NCBI GenBank assembly: GCA_027487435.1
Contig: JAIYDP010000404.1
Coordinates: 1-43,368, forward strand
DNA from: Verrucomicrobiaceae bacterium
GTDB lineage: Bacteria > Verrucomicrobiota > Verrucomicrobiia > Verrucomicrobiales > Akkermansiaceae
Direction: 5' to 3'
Length of the DNA stretch: 43,368 nt
Shown: positions 18,003 to 25,734 of the stretch, piece by piece
Layout: each line of letters starts with the position of its first letter
How positions within the stretch are numbered: the stretch's first letter is position 1
Program-made: the position numbers and the translations under genes
Notes under the pieces: model-generated
Databases searched by the model: none
The model's input: only the letters and a program-made list of their open reading frames with translations
Told to the model about the DNA's origin: nothing

Positions 18003-18592
18003 GATGGACGTTCTACGGTTTCTCCCTGTGGTGGTGTGATCCAATATTTCGCCTTGCCGTCCCGCAGCGCTTCGAGCCAATGCGAGTACCCTTCGGCATG
18101 TTTTTGTAAATCCGCCCCGTTCAAGCCATTCGTACCCTGCACCGTGTATGACTCAGCGTAGCCCATACCACAAAGCCGCGCCGTTTGCTCGAAGGGAGCT
18201 AACAACTCACGAATGGTAAAGTGATTGTGCCCATCGCGTTGGTAGGCTTCTGCGGGCCCACCTGTAGAAATCGCCTGAGCCAAGGTTTTCCCCGCAAGCG
18301 CGGTGCCCTCATGGCCGTATGCCCATCCATACGTAAGAACCAGATCCAACCATTCCTTGATGATTGCTGGGCTGCTGTACCAGAAGAACGGGTGCTGCAG
18401 CACGATGTGTTGGTGGTCTTCTAACAACTTTTGTTCTGCCGCCACATCGATCAAAAAATCCGGATAGGTCTCATAAAGATCATGCACCTTCACTCCAGGA
18501 ACCAAACGTGCCGCATCGAGCAGCGCCCGATTCACCCGCGATTTCTGAAAGGCTGGATGCGCAAAAACAACGAGGATGGATGTTTCTCTCAC
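17999..18592 (-). CDS. kefF: KefF-like flavodoxin-fold quinone oxidoreductase
   Basis: A 197-residue NAD(P)H:quinone oxidoreductase-like protein. It matches KefF in the order ILVVFAHPAFQKSRVNRALL, VHDLYETYPDF, DVAAEQ, IVLQHPFFWYSSP, YGWAYGHEGTALAGK and STGG. KefF binds KefC and is needed for full K+ efflux. The family begins right at the beta-strand ILVVFAHP, so GTG at 18592 was chosen. An in-frame ATG at 18640 would add 16 residues but lies within a structured repeat element. The stop overlaps kefC in ATGA, confirming a two-gene operon. Confidence 0.82.
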   Translation of the reverse strand: MRETSILVVFAHPAFQKSRVNRALLDAARLVPGVKVHDLYETYPDFLIDVAAEQKLLEDHQHIVLQHPFFWYSSPAIIKEWLDLVLTYGWAYGHEGTALAGKTLAQAISTGGPAEAYQRDGHNHFTIRELLAPFEQTARLCGMGYAESYTVQGTNGLNGADLQKHAEGYSHWLEALRDGKAKYWITPPQGETVERPS

Positions 18593-18610
18593 GACGACAT
18601 CGAACAACTT

Positions 18611-18678
18611 TGCATCATCCCTAGCAAGGCGAAATACCATACAGTTTCGCAATTCCCTAGCAAGGTAAGGATGATGCA
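18611..18678. repeat. 68-bp nested inverted and direct repeat before kefF
   Basis: Outer perfect 10-bp inverted repeat TGCATCATCC (18611-18620) and GGATGATGCA (18669-18678). Inner 6-bp inverted repeat GCGAAA (18629-18634) and TTTCGC (18645-18650). Two identical 12-bp direct repeats TCCCTAGCAAGG at 18618-18629 and 18654-18665, 36 bp apart. It lies 19 bp upstream of the kefF start and could be a multi-site operator, a folded mRNA leader or a small palindromic mobile element. Confidence 0.6.
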
Positions 18679-18760
18679 TGGCTTGACCGGAGATGCCTAA
18701 ATGGATTGAGGTGCAGTCCTTCGAAGCGATGATCGCTCTCACCTCCGCTAGGACTGAAGA

Positions 18761-19015
18761 TCATGTAGAAGAGGTCGTGTCATTCCGTGGTGGAACAGGA
18801 TCGTTGCCGTGGGTACCCCAGGGATGACATCGACTTAGACGGCGTGCCGCGAGCCAAGCACCGCGAAGGGCACCGTGGACGCGGATAGCTTCAATCGCAT
18901 AATGCGAGCAGGTGGGATCATGCCGACAACTGCCGTGGCCACCGTTCACGAAACGTAACATAGGCGCGATGATAATTTGGTAGAATCGAACCAAGAGGAT
19001 GAGGATGCTTTTCAT
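18761..19015 (-). CDS. yidD: Membrane protein insertion efficiency factor YidD
   Basis: An 84-residue protein of the YidD family, which sits at the inner face of the membrane and assists YidC-dependent insertion. It shows the amphipathic N-terminal helix (ILILLVRFYQIIIAPML), the conserved Cys-rich block C-R-H-D-P-T-C-S-H-Y-A, the HG...GAWLAARRLSRCHPWG segment and the terminal DPVP. Length is normal. The gene is usually found between rnpA and yidC; here it stands alone, facing away from the EamA transporter. Confidence 0.95.
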   Translation of the reverse strand: MKSILILLVRFYQIIIAPMLRFVNGGHGSCRHDPTCSHYAIEAIRVHGALRGAWLAARRLSRCHPWGTHGNDPVPPRNDTTSST

Positions 19016-19300
19016 CGATGTGGCAGAATGACAGTTGGCGATAGATTGAAAATGAAACGCTATACTTTTCTAGTTTGAATCATAAGTGCTACTTCATTTG
19101 AGCAATAATTGGGATAATGTCAAACCCCTTGGGTTAACACGAGATCCGAAGTATAACGCCTCCATTCACCGCCATCATCTGCTGCGCAAGTCATTTCAGA
19201 ACTTGGGGCAGCATCGACGAACGAGTGGATCAATGCCAAGCTTGCCATGGGCTGTGGAATTGATTACTTTTCCGCCAACAAACATGAAGGGCGAACATCA

Positions 19301-20203
19301 ATGGATCGGGCAAAATCGTTAGGAACGACGCTTCAGTTGCATGTTTTGGTGGTGATCTTTGCTGCGACGACGATCCTAGGACGATTGACCACGGTCAATG
19401 CCTCGGTGCTAGTCACATGGCGGTGTTTGATCGCAGCTCTTGGCGCTTTAGCTTGGTCGGTATTGATCGCTCGCAATCGAGTGATTTTACCGATGGCGGA
19501 AACGGGAAAGTTGTTAGGGATCGGGGCATTGATCGGGTTGCATTGGTTGTGTTTGTTTGGAGCGGTGAAGGTGGCAAATGTCTCGATCGCTTTGGCCGGT
19601 CTAGCAACGCTTTCGGTTTTCACCGCACTCACTGAGCCATGGTTGCTACGGCGGCGCGTGCGCTCACATGAAGTCTTTCTTGGCATTCTTGTGCTTGTAG
19701 GGATTGGATTCATTGCAGGACTGGAGACGCAGTATTTGTTAGGTCTTGGGCTTGCGTTGCTCAGTGCGTTTCTCGCGGCAGTGTTTATGGTGCTGAATCG
19801 GAAAATCGTCATAGCCGGAACGAAACCGATGGTCATGGTGGCATGGCAAATGACTGCTGCGGCTCTGATCAGCGCCCTCAGCATTCCGCTCTTTCATGCC
19901 GAAGGTTATGGATCATTGATGATCACGAATGCGAGAGATTGGCTATGGATTTTCTCGCTAGCCATCGTATGCACGGTCATGGCCCAAGCCTGGACGAACC
20001 ATTTGCTGCGAACGATAAGTGCGTTCACTTTCAATCTCACGGCAAATTTTGAACCCGTTTATGGAATCATCGCAGCTTCTTTCATTTTTGGAGAGCATCA
20101 ACTAATGGGGCCTGCCTTTTATGGAGGCACACTACTGATTGCTAGTGCCAATTTGTTGCATCCGCTACTTCAGAGGAAATCGAGCGATTCAACAAAGGCG
20201 TAA
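19301..20203 (+). CDS. EamA/DMT family transporter
   Basis: A 300-residue inner-membrane protein with about ten hydrophobic segments in two homologous halves of five, as in the drug/metabolite transporter superfamily (EamA). Conserved features include the WRCLIAALGALAW region in helix 2 and the ANFEPVYGIIAASFIFGE segment in helix 9, which is the family's usual P-V-x-x-x-x-x-x-x-x-GE pattern. It probably exports a metabolite or amino acid. ATG at 19301 was chosen because upstream residues are not hydrophobic. The interval 19016-19300 between this gene and yidD holds divergent upstream regions without a clear motif. Confidence 0.85.
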   Translation: MDRAKSLGTTLQLHVLVVIFAATTILGRLTTVNASVLVTWRCLIAALGALAWSVLIARNRVILPMAETGKLLGIGALIGLHWLCLFGAVKVANVSIALAGLATLSVFTALTEPWLLRRRVRSHEVFLGILVLVGIGFIAGLETQYLLGLGLALLSAFLAAVFMVLNRKIVIAGTKPMVMVAWQMTAAALISALSIPLFHAEGYGSLMITNARDWLWIFSLAIVCTVMAQAWTNHLLRTISAFTFNLTANFEPVYGIIAASFIFGEHQLMGPAFYGGTLLIASANLLHPLLQRKSSDSTKA

Positions 20204-21010
20204 CATATCCTTAAGGAACTGCCCCCATAGGAAAAATAAGCCTCGTTTGGAGTAACGGAAACAATCTTCATCGCTGTATTCAATGATACCCAGTTCAAGG
20301 TTGTAGGCGATCATTTCCTCCATTTCCTCTTCGACCAATTCATCGAGTTGATCGGGATCAGGCGAAGAGATTTGCGCTTGATCGATCTTTTTCGCGCGGA
20401 GAAATTCGAGGTGATTGCCATGAATTTCGTGGAAGCAGTTACGTCGGCAGGGAACGTGATTCCAATTGTGACGCTTCGGATGTATCAATGTAGGCGCGAA
20501 GGGATAGTTGGTCGTGCGCCAAATGCTGCCGTCTTCGCCGATACTGGTGATGCTGACGAAGGAAAAAGCGACATCGGCTTGCTCGCAAAGCGAAAGCGAG
20601 GCGATCGCACCCGTTTCCGGATGAACATAGAGGCAGTAGTGCTGCTGCATTCCAGCCCAGTGCCAGCAACAGTCGGAGATCCGCTCAAATCCACGCTCTG
20701 TCATGGCTTGCATGGTTTCTCGCGCATTCGGAAAGAACGATGGATTGGGCGGTTGAACATGCCTAAGACGGTTTTCCATCGGCAGTTTCATCCGACGAAT
20801 TCGAGTTAAAAGCTCCACCCAAGGTAAAAAGAGCCAAAGTAACGCTCCAACCAAGCCCCACCATTCATTGCGGCCACTTACAAAATAGAAGATCGAAAAA
20901 CTCACGGCAACAAAGGTAAGCGCTCCAATCTTGCGAATGGTAGGGCTTTGCGACGTACGCAAAGCCACCGCAAAAATAAAGATACCTACGACGATGAAAG
21001 TCTCACGCAT
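20189..21010 (-). CDS. Conserved membrane protein of unknown function
   Basis: A 273-residue protein with N-terminal hydrophobic segments (about residues 4-18, 28-45 and 49-66) and a long soluble domain rich in Cys, His and Trp (for example CCWHWAGMQQHYCLYVHP and HVPCRRNCFHEIHGNH). That spacing could bind a metal, but no known motif fits exactly. Near the C-terminus is an acidic run (DELVEEEMEEM). No family is recognised. It overlaps the convergent transporter gene by 15 bp. Confidence 0.6.
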   Translation of the reverse strand: MRETFIVVGIFIFAVALRTSQSPTIRKIGALTFVAVSFSIFYFVSGRNEWWGLVGALLWLFLPWVELLTRIRRMKLPMENRLRHVQPPNPSFFPNARETMQAMTERGFERISDCCWHWAGMQQHYCLYVHPETGAIASLSLCEQADVAFSFVSITSIGEDGSIWRTTNYPFAPTLIHPKRHNWNHVPCRRNCFHEIHGNHLEFLRAKKIDQAQISSPDPDQLDELVEEEMEEMIAYNLELGIIEYSDEDCFRYSKRGLFFLWGQFLKDMLRLC

Positions 21011-21110
21011 GAAAAAAATCTGTCGGGTTCGGATCCATAGGGCGATGGCTGTTATTGATTCGTTATCATTATTTCGCTAAGCTAATGCGAAAAAGACGAA
21101 AGTCCAGAAA

Positions 21111-22937
21111 TCAAAGCAGTTTTTCTAAAATCGCATTCATGCGAATAGCGAGTTCTTGGGGGTGTTCCACCAGTCCAGCCGAAAGCAATGCCTGATCGCT
21201 CAATTGACGAGCTACCAAGCCAGCGACTTCAGGGTTTTGTTCGCGCAGCGCGGAGAGTTTTTTCACCAAGGGATGGCGAGTATTGATTTCGAGGACGGGA
21301 GTGATGGCCGGAACCTCTTGTCCCATGGCTTTCATCATGGAACGCATTTGGGCATTCGGAGAATCTTCTGGAACGAGGGCCACGACAGGGCTGCCGACAA
21401 GACGTTTGCCAGATTTCACTTCTTTGATCGAACCTTCGAGCACTTCTGTCCACCATGTGGAAAGAGCGGACGTTTCAGCTTCAGATAAGGATTCGCCCTC
21501 TTGCGTGGTGTCTTCGAGTTCGATGTCCGCTTGGTCTGCGCGGATGAATTTTTTCTCTTTGAACTCGCTAAGGCTATCGAACAAAAAGGTATCGACGGGT
21601 TCTGTAAAGTAGGCGACCTCGATGCCACGCGCCTTGAACGCCTCGATGTAGGGTCCGCTTTCAATGACGGAACGAGCACTACCGGCCAAGTAATAAATTT
21701 CCTTCTGCCCCTCCTTCATGCGGGCGATGTAGTCATCGAACGACGACAAAGTTCCCTCATCTTCGAGCGAACTCTCGAAGCGCAACAACGATGCCAATGA
21801 CTCACGATGCTCATGGCTGCTAACCAAGCCCTCTTTGAGGTATCGAGAAAACGCTAGATAGAAACTGCGATAGGCCTCTGGGTCGTCAATTGCTTGTTTT
21901 TCAAGGAATTTCAGCAGACGTTTGGTCACCACCGTTCCGAGTTTTTTGACAAGTGCGCTGTCCTGCATGGACTCGCGGGAAATGTTTAGCGGCAGGTCCG
22001 CGGAGTCGATGACACCACGAAGGAAGCGCAACCATTCCGGCAAAAGACCTTCGGGATTTGGGTCGATCATCACGCGTTTGCAATAGAGCGCGACACCGGG
22101 CTGGGTAGAGCCAAAACCGAAGCGCTCGGGATTTTCTTCGGGTAAAAATAGCAAAGCATGAATGTCCAACGGAGCATCGGAGGTGAAATGCATGGTGAAA
22201 CGAGGCTTATCCCAGGCTTTGCCAATGAAGCGGTAAAACTCTTCATACTCCTCTTGGGTGCAGTCTTTTTTATCCTTGAGCCAGATCGCATCGACTTTGT
22301 TCACCCGCTCGCCATTGAGCAGAATCGGAAACGATGTGAAGTTCGAATAGCGAGTGATGAGATCTTTCACTGCATATTCTTTCGCAAAATTTGCATGCTC
22401 TTCCTTGAGGTAAATGACGATTTTGGCACCGCGATCGGCCTCGGCTTCGGTAATTTCGTAGCCTTCTTGTCCATCGCTCGACCAACAAAGACCTGGAGAG
22501 TCATTGCGCCATGAATGAGTAAATACCTCGACACGCTCTGCGACCATGAAAACACTGTAAAAGCCCACGCCAAACTGGCCGATCAAGCCGCCACTTTGTG
22601 AACCTTTTTCCTGCAAATTTTTCAAAAATGCCTTGGTGCCCGAATGCGCGATGGTTCCAAGATTTTTCACCAATTCCTCACGGGTCATGCCGATGCCGCT
22701 ATCGCGAATCGTAAGCGTCCGGGCTTCCTCATTGGTGGTGATCTCAATTTGCGCTTCCCGGTCTGCTTGGAAAAGATCCTTCTCGGTTAATTGTGTGACC
22801 TTAAGTTTTTCTAGGGCATCGGAAGCGTTAGAAACCAATTCACGGACAAAGATATCTTTGTCGGTGTAAAGGGAATGGATGACGATTTCGAGAAGTTGAC
22901 GAACTTCCGCTTGAAAGGATTGGTGTTGGCTGCTCAT
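21111..22937 (-). CDS. htpG: Molecular chaperone HtpG (Hsp90)
   Basis: A 608-residue cytoplasmic Hsp90. The N-terminal GHKL ATPase domain shows the opening FQAEVRQLLEIVIHSLYTDKDIF, RELVSNASDALEKL (ATP/Mg Asn), IRDSGIGMT and GQFGVGFYSVFMVA. The middle domain carries FRFTMHFTSDAPLDIHALLF-type and NISRESMQ (catalytic Arg) segments, and the dimerisation domain follows. Length is typical. It is monocistronic and divergent from an IF-1-like gene; a consensus-like promoter lies 45 bp before the start. No CIRCE element is visible. Confidence 0.97.
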   Translation of the reverse strand: MSSQHQSFQAEVRQLLEIVIHSLYTDKDIFVRELVSNASDALEKLKVTQLTEKDLFQADREAQIEITTNEEARTLTIRDSGIGMTREELVKNLGTIAHSGTKAFLKNLQEKGSQSGGLIGQFGVGFYSVFMVAERVEVFTHSWRNDSPGLCWSSDGQEGYEITEAEADRGAKIVIYLKEEHANFAKEYAVKDLITRYSNFTSFPILLNGERVNKVDAIWLKDKKDCTQEEYEEFYRFIGKAWDKPRFTMHFTSDAPLDIHALLFLPEENPERFGFGSTQPGVALYCKRVMIDPNPEGLLPEWLRFLRGVIDSADLPLNISRESMQDSALVKKLGTVVTKRLLKFLEKQAIDDPEAYRSFYLAFSRYLKEGLVSSHEHRESLASLLRFESSLEDEGTLSSFDDYIARMKEGQKEIYYLAGSARSVIESGPYIEAFKARGIEVAYFTEPVDTFLFDSLSEFKEKKFIRADQADIELEDTTQEGESLSEAETSALSTWWTEVLEGSIKEVKSGKRLVGSPVVALVPEDSPNAQMRSMMKAMGQEVPAITPVLEINTRHPLVKKLSALREQNPEVAGLVARQLSDQALLSAGLVEHPQELAIRMNAILEKLL

Positions 22938-22982
22938 AGGTGAAATAAAATGATAGGCGCATAGAATTTGGTGCGCGGCGCG

Positions 22983-23010
22983 AAAGTAATACTGAACATT
23001 GATTTGTCAA
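22983..23010 (-). promoter_or_regulatory. Candidate htpG promoter
   Basis: On the minus strand a perfect TTGACA (23010-23005) is followed after 16 bp by TACTTT (22988-22983), about 45 bp upstream of the htpG start. The -35 box also sits in a small inverted repeat ATTGA-N4-TCAAT (22998-23011). Confidence 0.4.
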
Positions 23011-23053
23011 TAGGCCGAGTCGTGAAATCTGCGCTAGGATTTTGCTAGAAACT

Positions 23054-23311
23054 ATGTCATGTCCACGCCGCATGGAACGATTTGTCACTGCTATAGCCAC
23101 GATACTTAGCCCCTATTCTGACATTTACAACGCGGCGTTACCCAATGGCAAACGCACGCTTGCTCACCTATGCCGTAAGTCTCGACATCTCGCCGAAATT
23201 CTCGTGCCAGGTGCTAAGGTGCTGGTGGAAATGACAACCTACGACTTTGATACTGCGCGCATTGTCGAACTGGTATCGTTGCCTGAAGAGAAATCCTCGA
23301 ATGAAGCCTAG
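23054..23311 (+). CDS. infA: IF-1-like S1/OB-fold protein
   Basis: An 85-residue protein matching translation initiation factor IF-1 over most of its length: ATILSPYSDIYNAALPNGKR, then TLAHLCRKSRHLAEILVPGAKV, LVEMTTYDFDTARIV. IF-1 binds the ribosomal A site during initiation. It carries about ten extra residues at the N-terminus and an acidic tail (PEEKSSNEA), and the usual S-G-K-M-R-K core is replaced by CRKSRH. It may be a paralogue rather than the housekeeping factor. ATG at 23054 was chosen; 23084-frame starts further in would leave only the core. It stands outside a ribosomal protein operon. Confidence 0.7.
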   Translation: MSCPRRMERFVTAIATILSPYSDIYNAALPNGKRTLAHLCRKSRHLAEILVPGAKVLVEMTTYDFDTARIVELVSLPEEKSSNEA

Positions 23312-23325
23312 ACGAATCTGGCTGC

Positions 23326-24249
23326 TTAGTAATTCACGGCTCCGGGAATCTTCTTTTTGCGAAACGTAACATCTGTATTCATGATAGCGATGGTCATAAG
23401 GATTGTCCCCACCATACCCGCGTGACCTAAGGAAATGGCTGTTGTAATGCCACAGAGAAACGGCGAAAAAAACATCAAAAGCACATAGATTCGACTCGGC
23501 TTCAACTCGTAGTGCAGCACGACCAAACGCAGTCGCGAGCGTGCGATGGCAAGGCCGAGCGATGCGTAGCAAACGACGACCGAAAGACCATTGAGGGAAA
23601 AAAGCAGATGAAACATCGTGCCGGCACGACCAGTCACAAGGGCGCAAGGCAACAAGAGAATCGATGCACAGGTAAGGAAAGAACCAAGAAATAGTACAAA
23701 CACGAAGATTCTTGCCGCAATATTTTTGTAAGCAGAGGCTCCAATCGCACCCGCACTCACCACGGCCGCCAAGCCAATCACCGAAAGCGTGCATAGCAGT
23801 TCCTGCCATAACTCAATACCGCCTAGAAAGTATCGCACCACCACATACGGCTGCAACGAAATCAACGATAGCGAGCTTACAGACCAGAGCACGATGAACT
23901 TTCCGCGCACGATCGCCCATCGATTCAGTTTGGTCATTTGCAACAGCTCATGATTGCCATCTTCCTGCTCAGGACGCATCAAAACTAGTCCAGCTAGCGG
24001 CATGAATACACCACAGATCCAGAAAACCATTTTCCAAAATGGTCCAGATTCCAAGACCATCGCAAGATTCATAAAACCAGCGGCTTCTGTTCGATATTGA
24101 GCTTTTTGTGCAAATTCAATCACGATCATCGCCACTGCTAGGCATTGAAGCACGAGAAACGGATACACAAAGCTAGCTCTACGCATGCTTTGATGCAATT
24201 CCTTGACTGTCATCGGTCCGAGCCAGTCTCCCAAGTCTTTTTCGTCCAT
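23326..24249 (-). CDS. ABC-2-like multi-pass membrane protein
   Basis: A 307-residue inner-membrane protein with about six to seven hydrophobic segments. The segment RPEQEDGNHELLQMTKLNRWAIVRGKF after the second helix is the pattern of ABC-2 type permease-like proteins, in which a cytosolic loop precedes further helices. No ATPase gene is adjacent, so it may pair with one elsewhere or act differently. It starts near 24249 with an acidic N-terminus (MDEKDLGDWLGPMT). Tandem array 2 begins about 95 bp upstream, in its promoter region. Function unknown. Confidence 0.65.
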   Translation of the reverse strand: MDEKDLGDWLGPMTVKELHQSMRRASFVYPFLVLQCLAVAMIVIEFAQKAQYRTEAAGFMNLAMVLESGPFWKMVFWICGVFMPLAGLVLMRPEQEDGNHELLQMTKLNRWAIVRGKFIVLWSVSSLSLISLQPYVVVRYFLGGIELWQELLCTLSVIGLAAVVSAGAIGASAYKNIAARIFVFVLFLGSFLTCASILLLPCALVTGRAGTMFHLLFSLNGLSVVVCYASLGLAIARSRLRLVVLHYELKPSRIYVLLMFFSPFLCGITTAISLGHAGMVGTILMTIAIMNTDVTFRKKKIPGAVNY

Positions 24250-24344
24250 CGCTCGCTGCGATAGGCTACGCTAGCTCGGCTATCCCCGACAAGTTCATTT
24301 CCACATAAATGAACCCTACTCGATGCCCCTCTGCGTAGCTCTTC

Positions 24345-24592
24345 ATGGGCGTAACTCCTCCGGGCTTGGGCGTAACTCCTCCGGGCTTGGGCGTGACACC
24401 TCCGGGCTTGGGCGCAACTCCTCCATGCTTGGGCGCTGCTCCTCCGAGCTTGGGCGCTGCTCCTCCGAGCTTGGGCGCTGCTCCTCCGGGCTTGGGCGTA
24501 ACTCCTCCAGGCTTGGGCGCAACTCCTCCAGGCTTGGGCGCTGCTCCTCTGGGCTTGGGCGTGCCTCCTCTCTGCTTGCCCGTGCCTCCTCT
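24345..24592. repeat. Tandem array 2, 21-bp units (about 11.8 copies)
   Basis: A truncated first unit (24345-24361) is followed by eleven full 21-bp units. The parts GGGCTTGGGC and CTCCTCC are nearly constant; the 3-4 bases between them vary as GTAA, GTGA, GCAA, GCTG or GTGC. Several frames on both strands lack stops, giving artificial ORFs of Pro/Gly- or Glu-rich 7-residue repeats. It lies between the start of an ABC-2-like gene and a terminator; 24250-24344 and 24593-24690 contain nothing else I can identify. Confidence 0.95.
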
Positions 24593-24690
24593 GGCGAAAA
24601 ATGGCCACACAGGTGCATTTTTATACCAAACATTGGGCTTTTTTCGTCAAACAGGTATCATTTCCTCTAAAACTTTGCCAAAATTTGCAT

Positions 24691-24721
24691 AAAAAGGGCT
24701 GTTTCGCCATGAAACAGCCCT
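24691..24721 (-). terminator. Rho-independent terminator of the 240-aa gene
   Basis: An 11-bp perfect stem, AGGGCTGTTTC with GAAACAGCCCT, around a 5-base loop at 24695-24721. Read on the minus strand it is followed by a run of five T residues (24695-24691). It lies 33 bp after the stop of the leftward gene at 24755, so it ends that transcript and insulates it from array 2. Confidence 0.85.
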
Positions 24722-24754
24722 CTTTGCTCGCAAAAGATGCTTATATTCCCACCA

Positions 24755-25477
24755 TCAAATAGGAGGTGTAGGAGGCTCAGAGGTAGCGGTGGGCGGATTG
24801 TAGATGGTGGGAACTTGACCACGGATGAGGTCGCCGTTCGTGGTGCCGACGGGGAACACCGCCGTTGCCTCCGCATACCACTGAATGCATTCGTCTTCGA
24901 GCCGACTAATCAAGGCGTTGTAGTTGCCTTCGGCGCGGCGCTCCTTGGTGGTGGCATCTTTGTAGTTTCTTTTCAAAAGAATTAAACTGGGCATGGTGGC
25001 GTTGCCAAGGAAGAGTTCCTGATAGGACGCAAAGGTGTTGCCTGGGGCGGGCACAAAATCTTCGCCAAACTCTTGTGACCAAGCGGCGAGCAGTTCTTCG
25101 CCTTCCTCTTCTATGGCAGTTCTTGAATCCCCCTTGGCACTGAGTTCATCGACCACGGGTCGCAGCATGGTATCTTCAAGAGCACGGGCGCGCATCACGC
25201 GCACCGCTTGCAAAGTGCGGATATGAATGGCCTTACAGCGGTCATCCAATGCAGCAAACTGGATTTTTTTGTTGGTGCTTGCAGCGATCTTCGCGTGAGC
25301 GAGACTGCCTTTTTTTGCTCCATCGAGTTGTTCCAGATCGGCCTGCCACGCGGCGAGGGATTTTTTTGGCCACACCCAAGCCTCGCTAGGCGCGCTAGCA
25401 AGGGTGGACTGAACAGCGGTGGTTTTATCAGATCTTCTGATGACGAAGTCGATACTAGTGCTAATGTCGAGGTTCAT
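24755..25477 (-). CDS. Hypothetical soluble protein (240 aa)
   Basis: A 240-residue protein without signal peptide or membrane segment. It is rich in Ala, Glu and Lys with predicted helices in the middle (AAWQADLEQLDGAKKG, LQAVRVMRARALED, AIEEEGEELLAAWSQEFG) and a Pro/Thr-rich tail (YNPPTATSEPPTPPI). No family is recognised. ATG at 25475-25477 was preferred because upstream residues look non-coding and a perfect palindrome lies 20 bp before it. It is transcribed alone and ended by a strong terminator. Confidence 0.6.
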   Translation of the reverse strand: MNLDISTSIDFVIRRSDKTTAVQSTLASAPSEAWVWPKKSLAAWQADLEQLDGAKKGSLAHAKIAASTNKKIQFAALDDRCKAIHIRTLQAVRVMRARALEDTMLRPVVDELSAKGDSRTAIEEEGEELLAAWSQEFGEDFVPAPGNTFASYQELFLGNATMPSLILLKRNYKDATTKERRAEGNYNALISRLEDECIQWYAEATAVFPVGTTNGDLIRGQVPTIYNPPTATSEPPTPPI

Positions 25478-25496
25478 AGGTATTGTGAAGGAATTA

Positions 25497-25508
25497 TGCC
25501 AATTGGCA
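25497..25508. promoter_or_regulatory. Perfect 12-bp palindrome upstream of the 240-aa gene
   Basis: TGCCAATTGGCA lies 19 bp before the start codon of the leftward gene. Position fits an operator, but a 12-bp palindrome can occur by chance and no regulator gene is adjacent. The rest of 25478-25734 shows nothing further. Confidence 0.3.
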
Positions 25509-25734
25509 CGATAAGAGATGAGCCAAAAGGCGCAGCGCGTCAAGGGGAGAATCGGGATTTAGGTGCCTGAAAACAATTCCGCTCGAGCACTTCAGGTGAT
25601 TTCTGAAGATTTGGAGATGCCCATCATGCAAAGATTTGCCGAGCGTTGCGCAAAAACCGCGAAGTGCTCCCCTGCCGTTCTGCGTATCACTTGTCAGCGC
25701 GGAAACGTCGCAATTTCATTTCACATCCACTACC

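Noticed and set aside
24266..24670. Long ORFs on both strands across array 2 with Pro/Gly-, Ser/Gly- or Glu-rich repeats
   Set aside because: All frames are open only because the 21-bp unit has no stop. No ribosome binding site or conserved flank is seen.
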